The position numbers and the translations under genes were made by a program. The notes under the pieces are model-generated. The model searched no databases. It was not told where the DNA came from and saw nothing but the letters and a program-made list of their open reading frames with translations. Positions 1-8,700 of a stretch of 9,488 nucleotides of DNA are shown here, one piece after another. Position 1 is the stretch's first letter; each line of letters starts with the position of its first letter. Source of the stretch: JBCCTX01 sp964652565 (lineage in GTDB: Bacteria; Bacteroidota; Bacteroidia; J057); the NCBI GenBank assembly GCA_964652565.1, contig CAZZEC010000195.1:1-9488 (forward strand), written 5' to 3'.

Positions 1-3
1 AGA

Positions 4-64
4 AACTCCGAAGGAGTTAAACCAGGAATAGGACCGGATATTGAACCATCTGTTCTATCCGGTC
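4..64. repeat. Structured intergenic repeat with two hairpins (left window edge)
   Basis: Two inverted repeats follow each other. The first is AACTCC (4-9), loop GAA, GGAGTT (13-18). The second pairs GACCGGATA (32-40) with TATCCGGTC (56-64), and inside it GAAC (43-46) pairs with GTTC (52-55), giving about 13 paired bases with a 2-base bulge and a 5-base loop. A 13-base linker ending in AATAG separates them. This layout (a small hairpin of the form aaCtCCGaaGGaGtt, a linker, then a longer hairpin) resembles interspersed intergenic repeats that I recall from Bacteroidota genomes; that resemblance is from memory and unchecked. There is no T-run after either hairpin, so it is not a classical terminator, though it lies downstream of the last gene of the cluster. 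A frame open from base 1 to a TAA at 109-111 also crosses it, but the paired structure explains the sequence better than coding does. Confidence 0.55.
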
Positions 65-151
65 GAGTATACCCAAATTTCTATCCAAAAGTATTAAATT
101 ATATTGTCTAATAACTTAATTGCTCAAGCTGCCACGTGTTTTAATTAATTT

Positions 152-3100
152 TCAATGCCTAAAATATGCGAATAAATCCCTGATTTCTTGTTCATTTAGA
201 TTGGTTAAGAGCCCTTCAGGCATAATCGAAATAGGTTGAGCCTCTAGCAAAGAAAGATTTTGTCTGCGTGTGACAGTTTGCCGACCCCCATAATCTTTAA
301 ATGTAATAAAAGGCCCATCCCTATGTGTAATCACCCCCATCAATGTTTTGCCACTTTTCATCCTTACCAGGTAATTTACATATCCTTCTCTTATTTCAGC
401 ATTTGGATCAATAATATTTAATAACAGATAGTCAAGATTTTGCCTGTCATAACCTGTGAGATCAGGCCCTATATTACCCCCTTCTCCATATAATTTATGA
501 CAACTACCACAAGTTGTAGCATACAACTTTTTACCCGAAGATGGATTCCCTGGTTTTTTCTGCAGGATTCGTTTGATTCTGGCTATTTCAGCATTCTTTT
601 GTTTGGGTGCTTTGGGTTTTAGCTCAGGTAATATGTGCAACACAGCACGTTGAATGGAAATATCATCCAGCAGTAACATTTGCTGTGCCAAGGGGTAAGG
701 AATGTCCTGTGGATCAATTCGTTTGCTTACAGTTATGGCATGTAATAACTGCAATGCCCATTCAGGACTGGAAACAAGAAGATCCAAAGCAGCCAAACGG
801 ATCTCTGGGTCAGCTCTTAACTGATCTGGATATCTATTTACAATGATTTCTCCTATGGAATCCGATTGATAATTTTTTAAAGCTTTAAGCGCTGCTTGCC
901 GTGTAGCGGGAGATTCCTGATTGGATGATACGAGATTTAATAAAGTGGGTAGTGATTCAGGAGGTGCTGTTTCTTCGAGAACCTGAATCGTAGTTAATTT
1001 GCTTCTTAGAGAAGTCTCAGGATCATTGAGTAAGGAAATGGCAGATGAAATGGCTTTTTTATCACCCTGCTTGATGCCCAAGATAAAAGGTTGATCTTTT
1101 TGATGTACTTGTTGCGTTTCTATGGCTGCAATTAAATCTTTTGGTAAGACTTGAATACTTTTTCCTCTAAACCCCTCCCAAAACCCCTCTAATAATTGTG
1201 ATGAGGATGTCGGGGTAGGGGATAAAGTAAGTAAGCGTGTGCAAGTGTTCCAATTCTCCATTCCTCCTTCCATCGTAAACCGCTGCATAAGTCTAGTGAG
1301 TAGCGTTTGTTGGACAATGGGGTATTCCCATACTTTGGGTTGAGATAACCACGCCACTATTTCCGCTGTATCAGATTCTGCTTTGTCTTCGAGTGCCCAC
1401 CAAATCTGGAGGGGTATATGTGGGTCATCTATGTCTTCTGAGTGTGTAACAAGTGATTGGATGATTGGTAGCGCATCTTTTCCCGGTAAGCGTTTGGCTG
1501 AAGCAGCAAGTTGACTACGAACTTCTGGATGTGGCTCAAATAAGGCCATTTCTGCCAAATAATTTGCGAGGGGTTGAGAAACCTCCTTTTGATCCCCTAA
1601 CAGTCGTACAGACCATTTACGAACGTGAGGATCTTCGTGTTGAAGCATTTCCATAGCCAATTGATCATCAAATCCTCCGACAAGATGTATGGCCCATAAG
1701 GCTTCCAGCACAGTTTGGGGATTGGACTCTTTTAGGAGTATTGTGAGCTTTGGTATAGCCGTTGAATCCCTTTGATCGCCCATCAGTCTTAGCGCTTGTT
1801 GTCGGTACCATTTATTGGGATGGGAAAGCAGTTGAATGAGTTGATCCGTGCTGTAAGTAGATAGGTCAAATGAAGAAGGAGGTGTAATTCCTTTACCGGC
1901 TAACCGATATATCCTTCCACTGATTTTGTGCCAGGTATCCCTGGGGTCGATATGTGATAATCTACTATCATACCAATCAGCGATATATATTCCTCCATCT
2001 GGACCTGTTTGTAGGTCAACAGGTCGAAACCAGTGATCTTTTGTCGTAAGTATTTTCTCAGTATCCACATTGCTAAAGGTTGAGCCATGCTGTTGAAAGC
2101 TACTTACTTGGAGAAAGTTTAAGAGAGGATTGATACCTATTAAAGCATGAGTATATCTTTTGGGAAGTTGATTGCCTTCATACTTGATAAAACCATGTGT
2201 AAATCGCAGCCTATCTCCCTCGAGCTTCATATGCGGGAAGTACCCGAATGCATAGGGATTTGTCAAGGCTCCATGCTTACCCCAATTTTTGACATAGTAT
2301 GCCCCTTGTTTATAATGCTGGCCTCTGGCTTCAGCGCCATTATGTCCCGAATAAATTCTTCCCTTTTCATCAATTTCCACAAAAAATGTGTTGCCGCCTC
2401 CTTCGGCAAATATTTCGAAAACTTCCGTTTCAGGATGATATCTCCAAATCGCCTGTCCTTTGAAGTGTACGTCTTTTGTAACGGAAGAGCTAATCGTTGC
2501 CGTAGTTGTACTTCCCTGGGCACCATACAACCAACCATCGGGTCCCCAACGCAGACTGTTAGCTACTGCATGCGTGTCTTCCAGCCCAAAACCGGTAAGG
2601 TGTACCACGGGCTTTCCGTCGGGAAATCCATCGCCATCTGGGTCAGGATATGCCAAAAGAAACGGCGGATTCAATACCCAAATTCTTCCTCGTCCCCAGG
2701 TAAGACTTGTTGCAATGTTAAGTCCTTCGATGGCATCTGTAGCCTTGTCGTATTGACCATCTCCATTTGTATCTTCCAATACAGTGATTTTATCTGCGCC
2801 TTGTACGCCTTCTGGCGGAGGTAGCGGCATTTTATCAAATTGTGCCCGAAGATGGTAATCATAATCCACTACTTTTAGGCCCTTGGGAAAAGGGTATTGA
2901 CTATACTGGACAACCCAGAGTCGACCGCGGTGATCAAATTTGATAGATAGCGGCTGAACGATAAGCGGTTCAGAAGCTACCAAGTCTAATTGTAGATCGT
3001 TTGGATATTGAAAATGTGCCAGTGCGTCTTGGGCTGGAGTAGGTAAGGTGTTGTCTGCCTGATCGCCGCGACCCTGGAAAGATTTGATGTAGTCGGCGAC

Positions 3101-3196
3101 ATGCTGATTTTCTACTTCAGGTAAAGATTGATTAGAAATGGGATTATTACAGGCAAATACGGATAAAATAATGATCCAATAGGTTGAAATTTTCAT
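152..3196 (-). CDS. PVC-type membrane-bound dehydrogenase with HEAT repeats and C-terminal cytochrome c domain (lipoprotein), paralogue A
   Basis: The 1014-residue product starts with a lipoprotein signal (hydrophobic run 7-15, lipobox ending V-F-A-Cys16), so it is probably envelope-anchored. Residues about 65-435 form a beta-propeller domain of the putative membrane-bound dehydrogenase type first defined in Pirellula/Verrucomicrobium, with GPDG blade motifs at 218-221 and 398-401 and the blade ending IADWYDSR at 405-412. Two aspartate-rich loops, D142-x-N-G-D-G-x-x-D150 and D185-x-D-G-D-G-x-x-D193, look like calcium sites. Residues about 447-860 are alpha-helical HEAT-like repeats. The C-terminal domain (about 885-1014) has one heme c site, CGSCH at 896-900, followed by GPDLTG, with Met992 in the motif IMPEG as probable distal ligand. 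By family this is an electron-transferring oxidoreductase, likely acting on a sugar; the substrate is unknown. Where the other large paralogue in this cluster has GLRNP, this one has EGGGN (265-269), so it may not use the same chemistry. It is the last gene of the same-strand run, 75 bases after the mutarotase. No Shine-Dalgarno sequence; the start is fixed by the signal peptide. Confidence 0.93.
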   Translation of the reverse strand: MKISTYWIIILSVFACNNPISNQSLPEVENQHVADYIKSFQGRGDQADNTLPTPAQDALAHFQYPNDLQLDLVASEPLIVQPLSIKFDHRGRLWVVQYSQYPFPKGLKVVDYDYHLRAQFDKMPLPPPEGVQGADKITVLEDTNGDGQYDKATDAIEGLNIATSLTWGRGRIWVLNPPFLLAYPDPDGDGFPDGKPVVHLTGFGLEDTHAVANSLRWGPDGWLYGAQGSTTTATISSSVTKDVHFKGQAIWRYHPETEVFEIFAEGGGNTFFVEIDEKGRIYSGHNGAEARGQHYKQGAYYVKNWGKHGALTNPYAFGYFPHMKLEGDRLRFTHGFIKYEGNQLPKRYTHALIGINPLLNFLQVSSFQQHGSTFSNVDTEKILTTKDHWFRPVDLQTGPDGGIYIADWYDSRLSHIDPRDTWHKISGRIYRLAGKGITPPSSFDLSTYSTDQLIQLLSHPNKWYRQQALRLMGDQRDSTAIPKLTILLKESNPQTVLEALWAIHLVGGFDDQLAMEMLQHEDPHVRKWSVRLLGDQKEVSQPLANYLAEMALFEPHPEVRSQLAASAKRLPGKDALPIIQSLVTHSEDIDDPHIPLQIWWALEDKAESDTAEIVAWLSQPKVWEYPIVQQTLLTRLMQRFTMEGGMENWNTCTRLLTLSPTPTSSSQLLEGFWEGFRGKSIQVLPKDLIAAIETQQVHQKDQPFILGIKQGDKKAISSAISLLNDPETSLRSKLTTIQVLEETAPPESLPTLLNLVSSNQESPATRQAALKALKNYQSDSIGEIIVNRYPDQLRADPEIRLAALDLLVSSPEWALQLLHAITVSKRIDPQDIPYPLAQQMLLLDDISIQRAVLHILPELKPKAPKQKNAEIARIKRILQKKPGNPSSGKKLYATTCGSCHKLYGEGGNIGPDLTGYDRQNLDYLLLNIIDPNAEIREGYVNYLVRMKSGKTLMGVITHRDGPFITFKDYGGRQTVTRRQNLSLLEAQPISIMPEGLLTNLNEQEIRDLFAYFRH

Positions 3197-3271
3197 TGGG
3201 GAAGGATAAAATGTTAGTATAATAATTTACAGATCCATACTCACAAAACCGAATTTCTTACTGAGTAATAC

Positions 3272-3613
3272 TTATAAGTCAAATATCCGCTCCATTAAGA
3301 TCCACTTTTCTCCTTCCTTAGCCCATGGAAGAGCCTGTTGAAAGGTCCACATAAGTTCCTCCCATTCCTGAACTTTGGGATTGTCTCGATCCATTTTCTC
3401 CTTTTGTTCAAAACTGAACCCTTCTTCTACTTCCATAATCATGAATAGACGGTTTCCGGTTAAGTATATTTCCATATCGACAATCCCAGACTCACGAATG
3501 CTATCAGTTATTTCGGGCCAAATATTATCTGCTGTATGCCAATCTTTATATCGTTGGATGAGTTCTGGATCGTCTTTGAGGTCGAGCGCAAGACAGTAAC
3601 GTTGGTGAGGCAT
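3272..3613 (-). CDS. L-rhamnose/L-fucose mutarotase family protein
   Basis: The 113-residue protein matches the RhaM/YiiL fold (a ferredoxin-like alpha/beta dimer, usually about 104 residues), which interconverts alpha and beta anomers of 6-deoxyhexoses. Aligned by eye to E. coli RhaM, the catalytic Tyr18 and His22 correspond to Tyr22 and His26 in YKDWH, followed by IWPE (31-34); the strand MEIYL is at 47-51, and the ending is LMERIFDL. The substrate-contacting pair Trp76-Trp77 of RhaM is Trp84-Glu85 here. The combination of NPKVQEWEELM with a KW-LME-IF ending is, from memory, common in a Bacteroidota subgroup near fucose-oxidation genes, so L-fucose is as likely a substrate as L-rhamnose. 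There is no signal peptide, so it should be cytoplasmic. It lies between the ThuA-like gene (88 bases, with a palindrome) and the second PVC-type gene (75 bases). No gene symbol is given because the sugar is uncertain. Confidence 0.85.
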   Translation of the reverse strand: MPHQRYCLALDLKDDPELIQRYKDWHTADNIWPEITDSIRESGIVDMEIYLTGNRLFMIMEVEEGFSFEQKEKMDRDNPKVQEWEELMWTFQQALPWAKEGEKWILMERIFDL

Positions 3614-3655
3614 GGTTTCTTGGGTCAGGGAAAAAGGATTGTATGTTATTTCATT

Positions 3656-3689
3656 TCAATAGGTGCGGAGTTAACTCCGCACCTATTGA
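3656..3689. repeat. Perfect 34-bp palindrome in the gap between the ThuA-like and mutarotase genes
   Basis: The left arm TCAATAGGTGCGGAGTT (3656-3672) is the exact reverse complement of the right arm (3673-3689), with no spacer and no mismatch. In RNA it can form a stem of about 15 pairs with a UUAA loop. On neither strand is it followed directly by a T-run: the minus-strand transcript continues with AAATGAAATAACAT. It is therefore not a standard intrinsic terminator. It could end or weaken transcription, protect the 3' end of the upstream transcript, bind a dimeric protein, or be a dispersed repeat. It starts 12 bases after the ThuA-like stop codon and ends 43 bases before the mutarotase start codon. 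The inner part GGAGTT/AACTCC repeats the arm sequences of the small hairpin at 4-18 in reversed order, which may be chance. Confidence 0.85.
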
Positions 3690-3701
3690 CTCTACAGAAT
3701 C

Positions 3702-4835
3702 TCAATTCATCAAATGATCCTCTACCTTTAATGCCAGTTCGTCCCAATGTTCATCGTCGTGGAAAGCATATGGGGAAGGGTTGTATGCACCAACAATTTC
3801 AACTTGAGCTTTTTCTGGTACATCCATGTCTAAGAGATAGTAGGTAGCATTGATAAAAAGCCTTCTGACTTCTTCATCTAACAGATCTGCGGAGGAACCG
3901 ATGGTAGAAGTAAATGCATTACCAGAAGACCCATCGGGCAACTGATAGGATTTAATCCATGCGATAGGCATCATAGGATCATTGGGATTTCCTGCATCTT
4001 CTCTTTGTGGATTTACAGTAGCCACCTTTTTATCTGTAGGGCGAAGGCCATAGTGAAGATCATTTTCGTCATATTCTCCTTCGCTGTCAACTACTTGTCC
4101 AAGAATAACTGGTTTCGAATCGCCCGGGAGGGGTAGTCTAACGCCGTAAACGTCTGTAGACCCCCAGATGGCACCATCTTCAATCCCATTAGTAATTGGG
4201 TGATCCATAGCTTCAGGAGCAATCATGCCGCGCGTACTTTGATGTTTATGGTGGCCATGATGATATACCCATCTCTCACCCAGCACAGCACGACCAAATC
4301 CACCTTCCCATTCTTCCATTCCTCCTGCATAGTAATTACCGTAATGCCTCCAGTTATGTGTAGTATCCTGAAATCTAAAAGCGTGAGTTGCTGTGCGTAT
4401 TCCAATTACTGGTTTTCCCTTCATCAAAAAGTTTTCTATATGTTGCATCTGGCTATCGGGCAGTGCTCTGAAGCGGGTAAATAGGTACATCAGATCTGCC
4501 GCCTCCAGATGTTTAAGCCCTGGTATATTGTGTAAATAATTTGGATCGATAATACCCGGATTTTCAGGATCCTGTGCAAAGAGTACGGTACAGGTAAATC
4601 CATGTTGGGTAGCCAATATTTTTCCCAATTGTGGGAGTGCTTCTTCTGATCTATATTCTTCATCTCCGCTTACCAACACGATATGTTTACCATTTCCAGG
4701 TCCAGCACTACCTGTATAAGTAACCCACTGTATAGGTGCTTGAGGTAATTGCTCTTCATATTCTTCACTTTGAGGCGATTGACAGCTGAATGCTGCTATG
4801 AGCATTATGCCTACGAGTAGTAAATAGTTATTCAT
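3702..4835 (-). CDS. ThuA-like domain lipoprotein
   Basis: The 377-residue product begins with a lipoprotein signal (hydrophobic run 4-16, lipobox A-F-S-Cys18), then an acidic linker (24-28), and should sit in the envelope. Residues about 50-340 match the ThuA-like family, which has a class I glutamine-amidotransferase-like fold. The visible marks are HIVLVSGDEEYRSEEALP (51-68), the helix-turn RFRALPDSQM (121-130), GKPVIGIRTATHAF (140-153), VLGERWVYHHGHH (184-196), MMPIAW (288-293) and RRLFINATYYLL (324-335). ThuA was first linked to trehalose and disaccharide use in rhizobia; the biochemical activity of this exported group is not established. The usual amidotransferase nucleophile cysteine is not seen: Thr-Ala-Thr-His stands where the nucleophile elbow would be, so glutamine hydrolysis is unlikely. 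ThuA-like domains are often next to, and sometimes fused to, PVC-type cytochrome dehydrogenases, which fits its place between two of them. It begins 35 bases after the thioesterase stop. The start is set by the signal peptide; no Shine-Dalgarno sequence. Confidence 0.9.
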   Translation of the reverse strand: MNNYLLLVGIMLIAAFSCQSPQSEEYEEQLPQAPIQWVTYTGSAGPGNGKHIVLVSGDEEYRSEEALPQLGKILATQHGFTCTVLFAQDPENPGIIDPNYLHNIPGLKHLEAADLMYLFTRFRALPDSQMQHIENFLMKGKPVIGIRTATHAFRFQDTTHNWRHYGNYYAGGMEEWEGGFGRAVLGERWVYHHGHHKHQSTRGMIAPEAMDHPITNGIEDGAIWGSTDVYGVRLPLPGDSKPVILGQVVDSEGEYDENDLHYGLRPTDKKVATVNPQREDAGNPNDPMMPIAWIKSYQLPDGSSGNAFTSTIGSSADLLDEEVRRLFINATYYLLDMDVPEKAQVEIVGAYNPSPYAFHDDEHWDELALKVEDHLMN

Positions 4836-4870
4836 TTGATGTTTTTGATTAAATATATGAAAATCCCTTG

Positions 4871-5722
4871 CTATTTCCTTACACGAATGAGTCCTTCCTG
4901 AGTAACGGATGCAATAAGTTTTCCTTCCTGGTTAAATATATTGCCACGTGTAAACCCTCTGGCATTGGATGCACTGGGACTATCTAATGCATACAGCAAC
5001 CAATCATCTATTCTAAAGTCCTGATGAAACCACATGGCATGGTCCAGACTGGCTATTTGTATCTGATCTATGGTTACAGGGTGAGGTCTAAGAGCTGTCG
5101 TTAACAGGTTGTAATCAGATGCATATGCCAGTACTTGTTGGTGTGAGGCTATATCTGATGGCATTTCTCCATTGGCTTTAAACCACACATGTCTCATGGG
5201 CTGACTTTTTACACCTGGCATGAGAAAATCCGGTTTTTCTATGGGCCTAAATTCAATGGGGCGGGGTTCCAGAAAATTTTGAAAAATTGCCGGAAGCTTG
5301 TCTTTGTATTTTTCGATAATTTGTTGATCGCTTAGCAGTGAATCAGGATCTGGAACATTTGGCATATCAATTTGATGTTCAAATCCCTCTTGGCGTATTT
5401 GGTAAGAGGCTGCCAGGATAAAGATATCCAGACCTTTTTGTATGGCTTTCACTCTACGGGTAGTAAAGCTACCTCCATCTCTTACTCGGTCTACATTGTA
5501 TATGATGGGTTGGGAGACATCTCCTGGTAAGATGAAGTAAGCATGAAGTGAATGCAACACTCGTTCTTCCGGAACGGTTGTATTTGCAGCATATAAAGCT
5601 TGTCCTAATACTTGCCCTCCATATACTCGCTTGGATCCATAGCTATGATTTATTCCACGGAAAATATTCTCTTCTATCGGTTCTAGCTTGAGAATGGAGA
5701 GTAATTCATGAATATTTTTCAT
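4871..5722 (-). CDS. tesB: Acyl-CoA thioesterase II (TesB family)
   Basis: This 283-residue protein hydrolyses acyl-CoA to free fatty acid and CoA and should act in the cytoplasm, since no export signal is present. Length and sequence fit the double-hotdog TesB/ACOT8 family (E. coli TesB has 286 residues). The N-terminal hotdog shows GGQVLGQALYAA (35-46) and LHSLHAYFILPGD (56-68); the C-terminal one shows YASDYN (200-205), SLDHAMWFH (225-233), SASNARGFTRG (250-260) and TQEG (274-277). By alignment the E. coli catalytic triad Asp204-Thr228-Gln278 becomes Asp203-Ser225-Gln275, with the same 50-residue spacing between the last two. The Thr to Ser change keeps a hydroxyl and is probably functional. 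It lies 58 bases after the first PVC-type gene and 35 bases before the ThuA-like gene, on the same strand, so it is probably co-transcribed, though a link to sugar oxidation is not evident. The ATG is preceded by an AT-rich stretch with no Shine-Dalgarno sequence. Confidence 0.93.
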   Translation of the reverse strand: MKNIHELLSILKLEPIEENIFRGINHSYGSKRVYGGQVLGQALYAANTTVPEERVLHSLHAYFILPGDVSQPIIYNVDRVRDGGSFTTRRVKAIQKGLDIFILAASYQIRQEGFEHQIDMPNVPDPDSLLSDQQIIEKYKDKLPAIFQNFLEPRPIEFRPIEKPDFLMPGVKSQPMRHVWFKANGEMPSDIASHQQVLAYASDYNLLTTALRPHPVTIDQIQIASLDHAMWFHQDFRIDDWLLYALDSPSASNARGFTRGNIFNQEGKLIASVTQEGLIRVRK

Positions 5723-5780
5723 TATTACATTGTTGATTGCACATCAAGTAAAGGCATTCAACATACAATTACAACAGGGG

Positions 5781-8700
5781 TTAATTTTTCATTGAAAGTT
5801 CTCCTTCATTCTCTTTGAGCCCCGAGAGATATGCAACCAGATCTCTTATCTCTTTTTTGTTGAGGATCAGATTCATAGCTGGCATAGAGGAAGGAGCTTC
5901 TTTTCGTTCTTTAATATCAGAAATTGGCAACGTAATAATTTCTCCCTCAGCATTTTTTAAAGATATTTCCTGATCAGTTTCTCCCATCATATTCCCTGAA
6001 ACTGTCTGTCCATTCTTTAAATTTACAGATACTATCCCATAGCCAGGTGCTATTCTTTCGCTAGGGGCGATCAGGGATTGCAGGATTTGACTTCTATCCA
6101 AGGTATTGGCTATACCTGTGAGATCGGGCCCCACTTGACCCCCACGACCATCAATTTGATGGCATTTAACACATTGTGCCGCTTGATGTCTGTAGAAGAT
6201 CGTTCTTCCTTCTTTGGCATCACCACCTTCTAAGGCTGTTTGATATATAGCTAGAGGATCTTCTTCTTTTATATTACTTTCATATCCCAGTAACTCATTC
6301 TTTAAATCGTCAAACTGACTATTTTCAATCGCCAGATATACATCTAGTTGTATGTTAGGATCCAGGGTTCTGTTGATGAATTCTTCCAGCAATTCCTTTA
6401 AGATATTATGTGCTTTTTCATTCGTGAGAGAGCCAATATTTTTAATTGCATTTTGTTTTTCAGTAGTAGATCCTTTTTGGAGAAGTCCACTCAATAAATC
6501 TGCCATATTATCTTCATCTACATTCATTCTGACCAGATAGGACATTGCTTCCTGACGAAGCTTGCGTTCATTTCCTTCCATGATCCATTCCAAGGCTTCA
6601 AGGGTATGCTCGCTATCCATTTCTGCCATGGCAGCCAGTGCGGCAGACCTCACCTCAAAGTCTTCTTTTGGATGCTTCACCAATCGGTACATGTATTTCT
6701 CAGCATCCTTAAAGTTAAGCTTACCACACATATTAGATGTTGCTATTGTAACTTCAGATGGGCTTTGTGTGAAGAGAAGATCCAGTTTATCAGATATAGC
6801 AGCGATGGCTTCATTTGCATCATGAGGGTTGAGATCCCTATGACTACCTTCAACCCAATCCAGCGGGGATGGTGAGGGCCAAAATCCTAGAGATTCCAGG
6901 GCAATGGACCTAAATTTAGGTGAAGCAGTTTGAGAAGCAGCATAATCTGCAAGCCTCTGTGCACTTTCTGCACCACCTAATCGAAGATTAGCATTTATGG
7001 CCCTTCTCACAAAGGCTTCGTCATTTACTTTCACATCATCTAATGATTGGGCGAGTATGGGTAGAGCTTCTGGAATAGATTCATCATCGTGAATAGCCCT
7101 GGCAGCTTCAATGACCACAAGTGGGTCCTTATCTTGTAAAAAGATAGCAACCTCAGGAGATTGTATTCTTCGAAGTGCGACTACTGCTCCTAATCTTACA
7201 TCACTTGAAGGATGTTCTGCCAAGTTTGCCAAAGCAAGTGCATCCCCAATTCTTCCCAGTGCTATAAATGTTGCATATCTCAAATGTATATCACTGTCCT
7301 TTACGCTGTCCAATACATTTACGATTGCCTCAAATCCTTGAGTTTTGCCTATCTTTCCCAGTGCTTCTACTGCAAAGAATACGGCTCTTGCACTCGTATC
7401 TGTAGTTTGAGAAATAAGTTTTTTCAGTGCTGGTTCATATCGGATATCGCCTAATAATTTTGCGGACTGCGCCCTAATCTCACCATTATGATCATTTAAA
7501 AATGATAGTAAGACTTCCCCTAAAGAACGATCTTCTCTCGCTAATTGCCCTATACCCCAAAGTCCATGTAGTCTTTTCAATATTCCTCCAGGATTCTTTG
7601 CTGCATCAAGTAGGGATTCTTTTTCATTTTGTTGTACCAGTTCAAATTGAGCTTCCATTCTGACGCGCATATCCTCATGCCCGAGGAATTCATACAGGCT
7701 TTCTACACTTTGATCTTTCATGCCTTTAGCTAGGATTTGCTGAACTTCCTTTCTTTTTTCTGCATATGAATCGTCTTGCACGTCTAGTTTCCAAATCCTT
7801 CCCTCAGGTTTTTTATCATACCCATCAAGCCAATCCGCCATATACAGGGCTCCATCGGGACCAATGGTAATGCCTGTCATATTAAGTCCTACCAATATTT
7901 CTCTATCGTCTTCCAATGTGAAACTAGCACCAGATGGAGCCAGCTTAAAAGCATTGATTTTAGATCTTGCAGATGATCCTTTAAAAAAGGAGGAAAAGAA
8001 ATACCCTTTCCATCTCTCTCCCAGTGCTGTTCCAGGATTATAGGCCAGACCCGCTGGTCCATCAGAGGCCAATGCAATCGGGGGTAAAATATAGGCTGCT
8101 TGACCTTTAAAATAAGGGACATGTAATTTCTCATCCATCCATACTTTGTACTCTCCTCCAGGTTCATTGTACTTACCAAACTGCCAATATGTTCTCCATC
8201 CTGTATCAGATCCTTCTATAATATGAACAAAACGCTCGTGTTCTCCTGCATGGTCTCCATCATTGTCTACACTGATCAGATTTCCGTATTCATCAAAAGC
8301 CAGTTCTTGTGGGTTTCGTAATCCATAGGCAAATACTTCAAAATCACTTCCATCTGGATTTGCCCTCATCACAGCTCCTTGGTGTGGATATTTCCATCTC
8401 TTTCCTGTCTGATCCACCGTATTAACACCAAGATCACCAATTGACCAATATATTTTACCATCAGGACCTATTGTAAGTCCTGACATATCATGTCCCGCAT
8501 ATCCAATATGAATACCATATCCATGGCTAATTGATTCAATGTTATCTGCTTTTCCATTTCCGTCTTTATCAGTAACTCGCCAAAGGTCAGGAGCTACAGC
8601 GAGGTAAACCTGATTCTGGTGATGCGTAATACCCGCTGCGACACCTGTAAGCATACTATTAAAGGATTCTGCCATAATATTGGATGAGTCTGCTCGTCCA

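Noticed and set aside
1..111. Open plus-strand frame of 36 codons ending in TAA at 109-111, possibly the C-terminus of a protein
   Set aside because: No recognisable family ending, and the stretch is largely explained by two inverted repeats; a short open frame is weak evidence. A tail of a real gene cannot be excluded without the sequence to the left.
112..151. Short palindromes CACGTG and TTAATTAA after the last gene, as a terminator or operator
   Set aside because: Both are short and form no stable stem with a T-run; common by chance.
2147..2824. Plus-strand open frame of 225 codons
   Set aside because: It lies wholly inside the well-supported minus-strand dehydrogenase gene, has no recognisable domain, and has a cysteine- and serine-rich composition typical of a shadow frame.
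4200..4484. Plus-strand open frame of 94 codons opposite the ThuA-like gene
   Set aside because: Shadow of the conserved minus-strand coding sequence, with no domain and no start signal.
5722..5730. ATG followed at once by TAA just upstream of the thioesterase start, as a start-stop regulatory element
   Set aside because: Such a short motif is expected by chance in AT-rich sequence and nothing else supports translation there.
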